Assembly: GCA_022925895.1 (NCBI GenBank)
Contig: JAKSYS010000379.1
Location: forward strand, 1-59,413
Length of the DNA stretch: 59,413 bases
Source of the DNA: Fragilaria crotonensis
Taxonomy: Eukaryota > Bacillariophyta > Fragilariophyceae > Fragilariales > Fragilariaceae
Reading direction: 5' to 3'
Both the position numbers and the translations under genes were made by a program. Below the pieces are notes generated by a model. It had not been told where the DNA came from, ran no database searches, and was given only the letters and a program-made list of their open reading frames with translations. Positions 10,485 through 21,261 of this stretch are shown here, piece by piece (position 1 is the stretch's first letter; each line of letters opens with the position of its first letter).

Positions 10485-13408
10485 ATGTCTACCGACACCA
10501 CAACGTTCTTGCAAACAAGCCAAGCCGCGGCAAGCCAAGCCGCGGTGACAAAGTCATTACAGGTGGCTTTGGACGGCGCATCCAAGGATCTGAAATACTG
10601 GAGAGCGGTTATTCCTTTCCTTATCAGGGCATCCCATGCACCAGGCTCTTTACTAAATGTTCCTTCAGATAGTCATGAGTGCGAGGACATTCTTGAGTAT
10701 TTGCAACCTATGTACAAAGGTTACAAGATATACTTCAGTGACAAGTACTCTGCATCCATTTCTAGTGGCGGTGGCTGGAAGGAGCTTCTGAAGGACCTTG
10801 CAATTGCAGGAATGCAAGGTGGATTCTACCTAATTGGAAATGGTAGTTACAAGGACAAACATATTGTTGTGTGCCGAGGAAGCCGCTTGTATCAAGGTAC
10901 TAAGAGGCAGCAGCTGAGTCCCAGCCAGAAGCCGCAATACAGGAATGAAACTTTGCACTCTGATCGCAACAATTCACGTGGAAATGTTGGGAAACTTCTT
11001 CCCCAAGACTCGCACTACTCGTGCAATAGAGAAAGGTTCTGTCTGTCCATTTCGAATGAATATTGGACTGGATTCTTTTGGATACTATCTTGCTGGCGGA
11101 ACCGGAAATTCTCATCATGCATATCACCCGAAGGTATTGAAAGTTGAGTATGCTGTCCCAACGCGACTTATTGGTGGAGTTGAAAAGGACATCCTAGTTA
11201 GCGTTGGTAGCGCAAAGGCTAATGATGGTGTGGGGAGAAGTATTCATTTCTCTCGATGCGGATACGTGATTCCTAGAAGTCAGGTTAGATACATCAATGG
11301 GTTTCGGGGTGGGGCCTGCAACAATGATGGTAATTCTGCACTCCGAGACAGTCCTGATCAGAGTCCAATTGACAAGCTTCTTACTTCCTTTCGAACCGAA
11401 GGTTTTGATCATTGCGTGCTTTACCATCATCTTCCGCATCAAAACGGGGATGTCACGATGGGTGAGGAAATTCCTTCATCCATGGATCAAGATAATGCGA
11501 ATCCAACAATAGGAATAATGGTGAATGAGTCATTTGGTGATGACGGTGATCACAATGTTCAGCCTTCTCCACCAACATCCATAAAAGTTGTGCTTCCTGA
11601 TAGTGAGGATTTGGACATGCAGTTATTTGCGAGAACACATCGACACTCACTGTTGGTGGATGACAAGCAAGACCTCATGATTGGTTGTGCTTGGACAACA
11701 CCTCCCAGCGCCTATTCAAAATGTTCGGTGAGGTGCTCCACATCGATTGTACTGCCGATACAAATTACGAGGACAGACCGTTCCTCACAATAACTGGGCG
11801 GGACTCGAATGGAAAGATGTTCACTGTTATCCGCGCTTTTCTTCCGAATGAACGTGCCTGGGTTTTTCGCTGGTTATTTCAGACAGTAATGCCTTCTTTG
11901 CTTGGAAGGAATTCATTGGAAGAGTAAAGGTCATTGTGACAGACGGCGATTCACAAGAAACATCACAGCTTGATATTGCAATTGCACTACACTTTCAAAA
12001 TGTTTGTCGCGTACGATGTGGCTGGCATGTTGTGGACCGTGGTTGGATTCGCTGTTGTCCTGGCGTCAGATCAGTTTCGAGAGAAACCAAGCTGCATTTA
12101 AAACAAGCATCATTCAAATCAAGGCGTGGCTTTACAGCTGGATGCACTCGACCTGTGAGTCGGAGGAAGAGTACCGGATTTCAAACGCCCTTCTTGCTGC
12201 ATATCTGCGTTCACCTTCTTTCGTTTCCACTGCTACAGAGCCTGTGGCAGAGCGCATCCGATTGTTCATCCGTGACAATGTGGAGCCTCTCGAAACTTTC
12301 CTCTGCTTTTATCGCCGTCGCAACATTCGCCACTACGACACATATACCAACTCTCCACATGAGGGAACCAACAATGGATTGAAAGCTGGAGCTGCCCCTG
12401 TCATGCCGCAGCATTCCCTTGATCGATCTGCATCCATACTTAATCATAACGCACAGATAAAGGCCACATCAAGCTCGATACTATCCGCGAATGCGGTATC
12501 GAGCAAGTCGCTCTGGTCGTCTCTACCAACGTCACAGAGATTAACTCACAAAGGCGAGGGTCTTGTAACACAACAGTGGAATCTACGCAACAATTACATT
12601 TCTCAAAGGGTTGCGGAGGAACACTGGTTGGTGAGTGCTAAACGTGACGAAAACAGAGTTACATCCGGACTTGTTCCACGTTTTGCACGTGTACGAAAAG
12701 TTTCCATTTCGGATGACAGGATTCTTGTCTGTTCTTGCATGCACTTCGAACGTATTGGTATCCCCTGTCGCCATCAGATGCACATCCTGAGCTCCCTTTC
12801 TAATGACTATTTGGGCATAACCCACCATGATGTATGCGTTACTTGGTGGCAGGAGTTCCTTGCGTATGGGTTCAGTAATGACCCCAAGTGCCACAACGTA
12901 TCATCCTTGTACAAACGATTGCTTTTCAATGACATAAGAGGGCCTTCGATACCAAACGGAATTGAACTTCCACCTATTCAGCCAACCCTTGCTGATACGT
13001 CGCTTGCAGTGAAACCCACCAAAGAAACATGCCTTAACTACGATGTGTCAACTATAAACTTGGCATTGAGGCGCTCTAATTTCTCCGATGTTGAACCGAA
13101 CCGGACTTTTTTTTGGGTGTGAAGAACCAACTTTGACATCAAATGAAGACAACGATGACTTCATTGGCAATCCTTGCAACACACAGCAAGAAACAACTTT
13201 GTACTCAACAAATGAAGACGAAGATGCTGCGCTTGTGTTCCCAGAACTCGTTCCAACAGTTGTTAGGAAGGAAAGTGTTCCATACAGTGTTCTTGTTCCC
13301 CTTGCAAAAGAGCTGGCATCGATTCTTGAGGGAAACTGCACAGTGGAGGAGCTGCAGCAGTACGAGGCAATGTTATCAAATTGCATTACGAAGAAAAGCA
13401 CGAAATAA
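10485..13408 (+). CDS. MULE transposase with FAR1-like, DDE and SWIM domains, frames broken
   Basis: The ATG at 10485 starts an N-terminal region. A FAR1/MULE-type zinc-binding segment follows (CRGSRLYQGTKRQ, then CPFRMNIGLDSFGYYL and GTGNSHHAYHPK) near 10870-11130. The catalytic core comes next: first Asp in HIDCTADTN (~11740), second in VIVTDGDSQ (~11935), and the Glu probably in HEGTNNGLK (~12358). A SWIM zinc finger, C-S-C-x-H-F-x(4)-IPCRH-x-x-H, lies near 12728-12786. An acidic C-terminal part runs to 13408. The product would cut and paste the element in the nucleus. The reading frame changes near 10930, 11720, 11925, 12000 and 13085, while motifs stay in order. Some steps could be small introns, but I see no convincing splice pairs, so indels are more likely. 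Confidence 0.75.
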
Positions 13409-13732
13409 TGGCACAGCGTGGGTCTGCCAATGGCAGCATGGTCTCTTCGAGTGTTCGCTCCAACAAAAAGCTGAAAACTCATGGGACAAAGCACATGTCA
13501 TTTGGGTAACGTTGACGAACAAAAAGCCACCAGCAAAGAAGCTGAAGGATGCGAAAGGTACTGACATTGGTGGCGTCTAATACAACTTCCAATTACATTA
13601 TTGCCAACGTATCAGCATGTTGGTGACGACACAAACAGCATCAGAATGCATACCTAGTAACCACCATACTAACATGAACTAACTTATCGCTTCTCCTTTC
13701 AATACTCTTAACTGAACTAATCCTTCTTCCTT

Positions 13733-15488
13733 TCACAAATACAAATTCACTTCCTCGTTCTTGCACGTTCTTTTGTTGTGGCCCTTCTGACCACATTGTC
13801 CACATTTGATTTTGGAATCTTCTGGTCTAATGCACTCGCTTCGGTGACGAATTCTATTCTCTTTTGGACGCCCAGCCTGTCGTCCACAGACAATTTTCTT
13901 GCGCTCTACCTGCGATTGAGCGCCACTTTCGCGCTGCAGAGCCCGCCATGCAGCAATGTACGGAACGACCTCACCCGATTGCGTAGCTGCAGTTTTAATG
14001 ACATCTGCCGGGGTGGGACGTTCCTTCTTCATATTCCTGACCTTGACAATCATCTCGTCAAGTTTGTTAGCTCGACGTTTCTTGTGACGACGCCCATCAA
14101 GAGCACGTGGCTGCCGTCGAACAGAACTGTGCTCAGATATGACTCTTTTTACCAAATACATGCCATCGCCTCGTCGCCTGCCAACAAAAATCTGAAACGT
14201 ACAATCAATGTGTTCTTTGCAAACGTACAAGCGAAAGGAATTGCGCTCGCCGCGCTTAATTGACAGCTGATTTCCTGACTTTTCTTCGTATTCTTCAATG
14301 AAGGGGTCCACATCTTCCAGGGCAACAAAGGAATCAATCTTTCGCTCGTTCAAGATTTCCTGAAAAAGTGTGTCACACACACCGGTTGAAGTGGAGGACG
14401 TGGAATCCACAATCTTCGTCTTTGTAACTGTTGCCGGAAGAGATGCCACAGATGTCGATTTTGGACATCAGTGCTGGCATCCGTATGAATGGAATCAACA
14501 TCAATAAATTTACAACTGTTGTTGTCATTGTCATCACCGTCGTTATATTTCGAATCGATGCACGCGTGGCAGTTGTATCCACATCGGCAGGGATGTGCAA
14601 CGGAGTGACATCCTCAACACCATACTCGCTCACAATAGTCGTTCCTCGCAGACTCGGAAAACAATCTCGAACAACTTTGCTGGTGGGTTCATGGTTTGGT
14701 TCGTTACTACGGTTGTGTTGAGAACCCATGAAATGGTTGCCCAACTTGAACCTCAGTTCCGTGACATGTTCCTTACTGAATGCGTCCCTGTCAATAGTCT
14801 TTCCGTCAAGTATGTGCAATACGACCCCAACACAAAATAATCCGCAATCAATTCCATTGAGTTGCTGTGGACACTCCTGGTATTTGAGCTTCTCAAGTAC
14901 TTCATAATGCGCGCGTTGCAAATGATTGTGTTCGGGTCTATGCAACACGAAATTACACAAGAAGTCATTCACTTCTGCCACAATTTCTGATGAGTCTGAA
15001 GGAAGATTTGCGGACGCTCTTGTGGAGCGTCGCAAAGAATCGTAGAAGTGAACATTGATGAAGAAGTCAGGGCAGGCCTGGTTGAAATCGACAACAAAGA
15101 CAAAGAAATGCACGTCCTCAACAACGGGGACGATGAGCCTGTTCACACAGTCATTGTGCAAGTCAAAAACGTGTTCGAGACGAGAACGAATCTTTGCAAT
15201 TTTCTTTTCCTTGTACGTAGATGTTCCACCAGTCGTATCTTCAAACAAGGCATTGTTTGCAGCCATGTATGAGCGCACAGCGAGAGACCCAAGAAGAACT
15301 TTATCAGAAGACTTTGCTGCCGGTGGTGGTGCAGCGCGCTGGATGAGGCAGTTTAGGAGTCGGGTATTCAACATTCTTCCATGTATGAGCGCACCCACAT
15401 CTTGTCTTATTACACGCTCCTGCACGCCATACCGCGGATCACCAGGAAAGTGTGTCTGCTGGTTCTTTTTTGGCTTCTTCCTCACCAT
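13733..15488 (-). CDS. Ulp1-like cysteine protease with zinc-knuckle region, MULE-borne
   Basis: The first frame starts at ATG 15488. It contains a C48 (Ulp1/SENP-type) protease domain: His in VEDVHFFVFVVDF, Asp in VHFYDSLRR, Gln in CPQQLNGIDCG and the nucleophile Cys in the same IDCGLF motif. The domain cleaves SUMO-like conjugates in known relatives. A second frame (14449-13733) overlaps the end of the first. It encodes a Cys/His-containing part that resembles the MuDR DNA-binding region (LYVCKEHIDCTFQIFVGRR, then ISEHS) and ends with a CCHC zinc knuckle (CGQCGQKGHNKRTC). I infer a single protein with one frame break near 14440; two separate proteins are possible. It lies tail-to-tail with the transposase inside the same terminal repeats, so it belongs to the element and not to the host. 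Confidence 0.72.
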
Positions 15489-15680
15489 TGTTTTGCTTGA
15501 GGCACATGAGTCCGGAGTCCGGAGTTACCCTGAAGGTTACCTTAGCTTTGTTGTGTTGTGTCATGCGACGAAACAATGTAGTGCATCCGGGCGTAGCATT
15601 GGTATTTCCCGCGCAAACCAAACACGTATTTTAGTGATACACTGTTTTGAAAATCCTGGTTATTGCGTACGTTATCCTAC

Positions 15681-16076
15681 GGTGTTATTGAAAATGGAAA
15701 GATAACAGGTGTTTTTGAGAATTACAATCCACGAAACCTGTTTTACTATTTCACTTTCAATAACACCGTCTAAGTTTTACACTAATTACAATAACACCTT
15801 TTAAGATTTCGCATTATTACAATAACACCGTCTAAGTTTTACACTAATTACAATAACACCTTTTAAGATTTCGCATTATTACAATAACACCGTCTAAGTT
15901 TTACACTAATTACAATAACACCTTTTAAGATTTCGCATTATTACACAATAACACCGTTTTAAATAGCTTGTAAGGACATAGGTGTTATTGAAAATGGAAA
16001 GATAACACGTGTTTGAAAATGGAAAGATAACACGTGTTCTGTGTTATTGAAAATGGAAAGATAACACCTGAGAATT
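15681..16076. repeat. CAATAACACC / GGTGTTATTG repeat block
   Basis: GGTGTTATTGAAAATGGAAA occurs at 15681 and 15981, with a near copy at 16040, and its inverse TTTCAATAACACC ends near 15767. So 15681-15767 is nearly palindromic. From 15759 to 15956 a unit of about 61-64 bp (CAATAACACCGTCTAAG, then ACACCTTTTAAGATTTCGC) repeats about three times. The block is AT-rich, noncoding, and separates the Ulp1 gene from the unrecognised cargo gene of the MULE. Confidence 0.7.
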
Positions 16077-16084
16077 CCCTTCAA

Positions 16085-18049
16085 TTATTGCAGGACTCCA
16101 GCCTGAAGTACCCTGAACTTTGCTGCAGTAAAGGAGCCGAACAATAAGTTTTGCTCCTCAACATTGCTTGCACTCGGCTCACAGAGCGACGTACAGTGCC
16201 TAAGCACCCTCCCGTCCCAACTTATTGCCACGCCATGGGTAAGCTTCACAGCGAGTCCATGAAAGTTATTCCCGGCCTCGTCAACCCCAACCACATTGGG
16301 CATTACAAAATACCAATTTTTAGCTGCACCCGGAATCGTTTCGGTCCAAACGCTGAACCCAGGTGAGGCATCCCAAACATCAAAATGGGAAGCGTTCATG
16401 AGGTTGACACTCATGTCAATGGAGAAGCCCACACGAAGAAAGTGGCCATCGCCATCCATGGGTGGAACTGGGGGGATGCCTGAATTGGCCTCTAGCTCTT
16501 GGATCATCGTGAGAACGTCAGGGAACAATGCCTCCCCACAATCGAAAGACTCTGAACGAACTCTCGCAGAACTGGCTCGGGGACCAACAAATTGGTTGTG
16601 TACGCACTCATTCCCACCCCATCACGGTGAATGCGAGTCCCAATTGGATGCATCGCACCGAAGTCCCCTCGAATTCCTTGCCTTTCCATCCGGACGTTTA
16701 TTCGCCACCATGGTGTTGTGCAAGTTAATCTTGTCCAATGCCCCACTCAGCGCGGCCTTGGTTGCACAATCAGGGGATGACAGGACGTTCCTGATCAGAA
16801 TCAACGTCTTCCGGCTTTTCAGGCGGCACGAGTATGCAAGCTCAACAATGAAGTCCACAACCGGGGTGACGGTTGGGTCCACAACACAGCATGTTGCCGG
16901 AATACGAAAGTGGTGACATCCCTTAGCATAATGCCCACCCCATCGCGTGCGGCGTTGGATTCCGCGAGGCGTACGTTGAAAATATACGCCCGATCAGCAG
17001 GCGACCAATCGGAATGGTGGCCATCAAACACGTCGGGAGGCATTGCTGGACCATCAGCATCACTCAGCTGTCTCCCGGAACGGATCAGCCTCGTGGGCAG
17101 GGAGCCGACACCCATGTTAAGGGACACCCTCCATGCCGAAATGTTCCCGCCACTGGCATCATGCAAGCACCTCACATACCCTCCATCCCCAAATTTGCCA
17201 TCCCTCATCAATCGTAACCAACTCATGTCGTGGGGATTAAGTGATTTCCGCTCCTGTCCGGCAGTTATGTCTTGGCGCCTCCCTAGCACAATAAAAATGC
17301 CCCACAGACGGGATGACGGCAATCACAGTTCGAAACTCCCCATCCGCCTTGGTGTCGAGACGATGCACATCGCGGCTCCGAACGGGGACCACGGCTCCAC
17401 CCCTAACGGCGGAAGCAAGATCGACGGGCGTCAATGCTCGATTCAAGACGACATCCATCAGAATGAATTCTTGCTGAAACGAGCTTACAGAGCCGGATGG
17501 ACGGAAGACATCGTCCTCACGAAGGGATTCCAATTGCTGTATTTGGAAACGCGGATAGCCACCACCCGATAATCCCAACACCTCTTGCAGCCCATCCGCA
17601 ATCCACCGAATGGGAGTGTAGCAAATCGTGGGCTCGACATGTTTCGCACTTTCGGCTTCGTTTTTAACGCATGTCGAGAAGAACTCATCGAAACCCCCCC
17701 TCAAGTCCCCCGGCAAACACTTCAGAAGGACATCCAGCACTTGTAACTGTGAGGGGACGCGTTTCCGAACGGACCGAATTTTCGGTTTCCTACCCTTCCG
17801 ACCTCTCCGATGTTTTCCGGCATGATGATGCGATTGCACAGGGTTAACAGCAGGGACAGGAACGCCAACATTTGCTGCCTGCCCGGAAGCCACAACCCTA
17901 GTAGGCGTGCACCCGAGATTAAGAATGGAGGAGCGACATGGATTCGTCAGCACCCTCGTGGCCAACACGTCGTTTGCGGCATTCCTCGGGAACAATCCCG
18001 CAACAACACCACTTACAACATGATCATCGACAGCGCTATCCGTCATCAC
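16085..18049 (-). CDS. Unrecognised long protein inside the MULE, frames broken
   Basis: I do not recognise this gene. Reading on the minus strand from about 18049, a first frame (to 17237) carries a basic nuclear-targeting-like patch (HRRGRKGRKPKIRSVRKR) and then IAVIPSVGHFY. A second frame (to ~16870) carries GDGGYVRCLHDASGG and DWSPADRAYIFNVRLAESN. A third (to 16622) holds VVDFIVELAYSCRLKSR, and the last (16528-16085) holds AISWDGRVLRHCTSL and ends at TAA 16085. Amino-acid composition and coding-like texture continue across the breaks, so one protein of roughly 620 residues with three or four indels is the simplest reading. It lies wholly inside the 37-bp terminal repeats and on the same strand as the Ulp1 gene, which suggests element cargo. 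I cannot offer a function. Confidence 0.5.
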
Positions 18050-18099
18050 AAAAGATGAGGCTGCACGAGGCTGCTACCGGTTCGGGCGGAAAAACGAAC

Positions 18100-18690
18100 A
18101 ATCCCTGGCAACCCACTCCGCAGTTGTGGCAGAGCGTGATCGATCGGGAAAGCAAGCTGTCACGTCCAAGGGTGCTGCCGGTTCGTACGAAAAAACAAGC
18201 AATCCCTGACGACCCACTCCACAGTTATGGCAGAGCGTGATCGATCGGGAAAGCAAGCTGTCACGTCCAAGGGTGCCGCCGGTTCGTACGAAAAAACAAG
18301 CAATCCTGACGACCCACTCCACAGTTATGGCAGAGCGTGATCGATCGGGAAAGCAAGCTGTCACGTCCAAGGGTGCTGCCGGTTTGTACGAAAAACAAGC
18401 AATCCCTGACGACCCACTCCACAGTTATGGCAGAGCGTGATCGATCGGGAAAGCAAGCTGTCACGTCCAAGGGTGCCGCCGGTTCGTACGAAAAAACAAG
18501 CAATCCCTGACGACCCACTCCACAGTTATGGCAGAGCGTGATCGATCGGGAAAGCAAGCTGTCACGTCCAAGGGTGCTGCCGGTTTGTACGAAAAAACAA
18601 GCAATCCTTGACGACCCACTCCACAGTTATGGCAGAGCGTGATCGATCGGGAAAGCAAGCTGTCACGTCCAAGGGTGCTACAGGCGGCAG
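18100..18690. repeat. 101-bp minisatellite, about six units
   Basis: The landmark GCAGAGCGTGATCGATCGGG recurs at 18129, 18230, 18330, 18430, 18531 and 18632, a period of 100-101 bp. Units differ by single bases (for example GCTGCCGG versus GCCGCCGG, and AATCCCTGACG versus AATCCTGACG). The period is not a multiple of three and the frame drifts between units, so it is not a protein repeat. Each unit contains CGATCGATC-like palindromes. It lies between the unrecognised gene and the right end of the MULE. Confidence 0.9.
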
Positions 18691-19010
18691 ATCCTTCAAT
18701 TGCTTGTACAGAAACGACGAGGAGGGTGCTTGTTTGGTGGGTCACGACAAAGGATGATCAACAGCAGAAGCAATAACAATGAGGTATCGTAGTGTTTCAG
18801 GCAAAAATGAAATGAAATGAATGTCAGATCAGCAATGCAAAATCTCACGAAATAGATGTATCGATATACAGATATACACATCGTGATACATGTATTGAGT
18901 TGGATGGGGAACAATGCCGATTTGGCTGGCGCGCAATGCCGGTTTGAATGTTACACATACAAATTTTTTGATTTTTGTTTTCGACGGATGAGCAAGATTC
19001 CTATGATGTC

Positions 19011-19047
19011 ACGATGACGAAAAATAGGTGACAGTTAATCGGATCCC
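19011..19047 (-). repeat. Right terminal inverted repeat of the MULE
   Basis: Perfect reverse complement of 10200-10236 over 37 bp. The flank outside is TTTTTTTGAGAAAATC, which does not match the left outer flank. Confidence 0.85.
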
Positions 19048-19900
19048 TTTTTTGAGAAAATCCTGCCCATCCCCTTGACATTTATTTCACTTTTTGAGTA
19101 GGCCATTTGATAGATCTCGGTTCAGTTCCCGTGAAATCCTCAATTTCGGTCCAAATTGGCTAAGCTGAATCAATTGGACCGCGACGATTTTACTAGTAAA
19201 ATGTGGATACTGTTTACTGTGCTGCAGGCACATCAAATTGTCCGCCAATTTGCTCATATTATTGCATTTTTGGGTAGAATAGCGCCTGCGCTCCAACAAA
19301 GCAACTGGGTGAATTATGAATTGAAAACATATATTTGAAAAGAAATACGCAAATGAAGATGGGAGGTACAACTAGCAATAGAAGATAGCACGTAGACGCA
19401 CACGACAGTCCGAACTATGTACTACGCCTAGTACTGTACTACAGTATTACTGAGTACTCTGTATCACGTGACTACGTACTGTACTACGTACGGTTGGACT
19501 CGACATGCTGAAATGAAACCCCTCCCTGACTACAAGAAGCTCTATGTTACTGCAGAAATGAAGAGCGCATGCTTTGAGCTATTCATTACCATCTTCACAT
19601 ACACTGCAATATCAAAATTGAAAGAGAAATTAAATGAACAATTTCTACAGGGATTTCTACGGGTGATGTACCACACCCCAGAATTCCAAAGTGTCAGCTG
19701 TCCAACTGATTCATCCTGCTTCAGATAGGCTTGTAGTGTACGCCCATCTCTTCAATCAATCTACTAAAGTGTTGTACTGGTGTACTGGTGCGAGATGTGA
19801 GACATGCAACGTACAGGCTACTGAAGCAGTAGTACTACAGAACTACATGTACTGTAGTACAGTGTATAGTACCGGCAACAGGGCCGGATGTGTATGAAAG
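19048..19900. other. Intergenic between two mobile elements
   Basis: About 850 bp without a supported gene. GTAC-rich low-complexity tracts occupy about 19405-19500 and 19740-19875. Open frames here (for example 19468-19728) have no recognisable domain. Confidence 0.5.
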
Positions 19901-21179
19901 TCTAAGGTGGTGTGTATACAGCAAAAATTTTCCGAACTTGGATCCAAGTTTCCAAGTTTCCAACGGAATCTCACTTCCAAAAACCAAAATAGATTCCCTA
20001 ATTCGTGACTTAACTTGGATTTCCGAGTTAGTAAGACTCAACTTTGATCCACTTGGAGATCCAAGTTGCCCACATTTTTTTAGCCAAGTTTGGTTATCCA
20101 AGTTTCGCATGCGCTCAATTTGCGCGCGTTTCCCTTGCTACGATGCACTAAAATGGAGTGCACTCATCGTTCATCATTGTTGTGCACCACTTTAATGATG
20201 AGCAATAAGGCTACCAGAGGGTGCTCATCAGCCACTTAATGATCCCCTAGTCCTATTTTAGCTGTTTAGTCTAAGATAGTAGTGCAAGCCATTGCTTCAA
20301 GCATCGCATTTCCATTTTCATTCTTGCACTTGCTTTTAATCCAGCTCTCATTCCTCTTGTTTCGAGCTCTCGCTTGCTTTTATTTGCTGTCGTTTGTTCT
20401 TCTCGTTCCTGCCCTTCCACTCACACTCGCTCCGTTTGCTGCTCGCTCTCATTTGTTTGCTCTTGCTCGTTGCTGCTCTTGCCTTGCACTCTCATTCTTG
20501 ATCGCTCGCGCTCGTTCTCGCTCTTGCTCTACAATTTGTTTGCTCTCGTTTGTGCTTACGTTTGTGCTCTCGTTCATGCTCTTGAACTTGCTCTCATTTC
20601 GCTTTCGCAGTCTTGCACTATCACACTCATTCTTGCTGTCGTTGTTCCACTCGTTTCTTCGTTTCCTGCTCGCTCGTCGTTGCTCTCGTTGCGTTTGCTG
20701 GTGCTCTCGCTCGTTTTCGTCTGCTCTCCTTGTTCCTGTTGCTCTCCTTGCACTCTCATTTTGTTCGCACTCATTCCGCTATTTTTCATTTTTGCCTCCT
20801 TGATGAGACTCAGGCATATCGGTTGAAGATTGCTTGACTGCTGTCGGTCGCAGTCATGATGTAGTGATAGAGAGTTAGTAACAAGTCCATGGTCCTGCAT
20901 GGAGTATGCAGTATGTGCATGATGCATGATGCGTGACGCCTTACGAATCTTCACTCAAAAACATTTGTCTACTGGTAGTAGAATGCTACTCACGTTCGTC
21001 TTCTTCAAAAGAAAACTTGGGAGTTTCCGACTTGGATTCAAAGTTTTCAATTGTGCTGTATACATGCCAGTGGACCAGGACGAAATTTAACATTCAAATT
21101 CATTCCTAAGATTCCGTTGGGAACTTGGAAACTTGGATCCAAGTTTGTATTTTTTTTGCTGTATACACACCGCCTAAGG
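19901..21179. mobile_element. 1.28-kb inverted-repeat element (family A)
   Basis: The ends (about 19901-19972 and 21108-21179) match as inverted repeats of ~70 bp with a few mismatches. Both read inward GGTGTGTATACAGCAAAAA, then AACTTGGATCCAAGTTTCCA and AACGGAATCT. The subterminal part (AACTTGGATTTCCGAGTTAG near 20010) is shared with the elements at 34587 and 36639. There is no transposase inside, so it is non-autonomous. The middle is a strongly pyrimidine-biased tract. It ends about 80 bp before the CASP start codon. Confidence 0.75.
20285..20800. repeat. Pyrimidine-biased low-complexity tract
   Basis: About 500 bp dominated by degenerate CTCTCGCTCGTTTG- and TTGCTCTCGTT-like words on the plus strand, very poor in A. 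It creates long open frames rich in Ser, Leu, Cys and Arg that are not believable genes. It lies inside the inverted-repeat element at 19901-21179. Confidence 0.75.
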
Positions 21180-21261
21180 CTACCTGGTACCAGTATGCCT
21201 TACTTATGTACGAGTACATGTGCAGTGCACAAACAACGTTCAGAATTTCGCTGAACAGAAA

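Larger units (their letters stand above)
10200..19047. mobile_element. Large Mutator-like element (MULE), ~8.85 kb
   Basis: The ends are a perfect 37-bp inverted repeat: 10200-10236 begins GGGATCCGATTAACTGTCAC, and its exact reverse complement is 19011-19047. Between them lie a MULE transposase (+, from 10485), a Ulp1-type protease with zinc knuckle (-, 13733-15488), a long unrecognised protein (-, 16085-18049), an AT-rich repeat block (15.68-16.08 kb) and a 101-bp minisatellite (18.1-18.7 kb). MULEs with Ulp1 genes are known from plants (Kaonashi type). I could not see a clear 8-11 bp target-site duplication in the flanks, so the outer limits rest on the inverted repeat alone. The transposase and cargo frames contain breaks, so the copy may be inactive if the breaks are real. 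Confidence 0.8.

Noticed and set aside
18100-18690. CRISPR-like array
   Set aside because: Units are contiguous 101-bp tandem copies without unique spacers, and the genome is eukaryotic.
18074-18745. Minus- and plus-strand open frames with repeated peptide blocks
   Set aside because: They translate the 101-bp minisatellite in changing frames. Since 101 is not a multiple of three, a repeat protein is not being conserved.
20282-20837. Long overlapping plus-strand open frames rich in Ser, Leu, Cys and Arg
   Set aside because: They are produced by the pyrimidine-biased tract, have no domain, and occur in all three frames.
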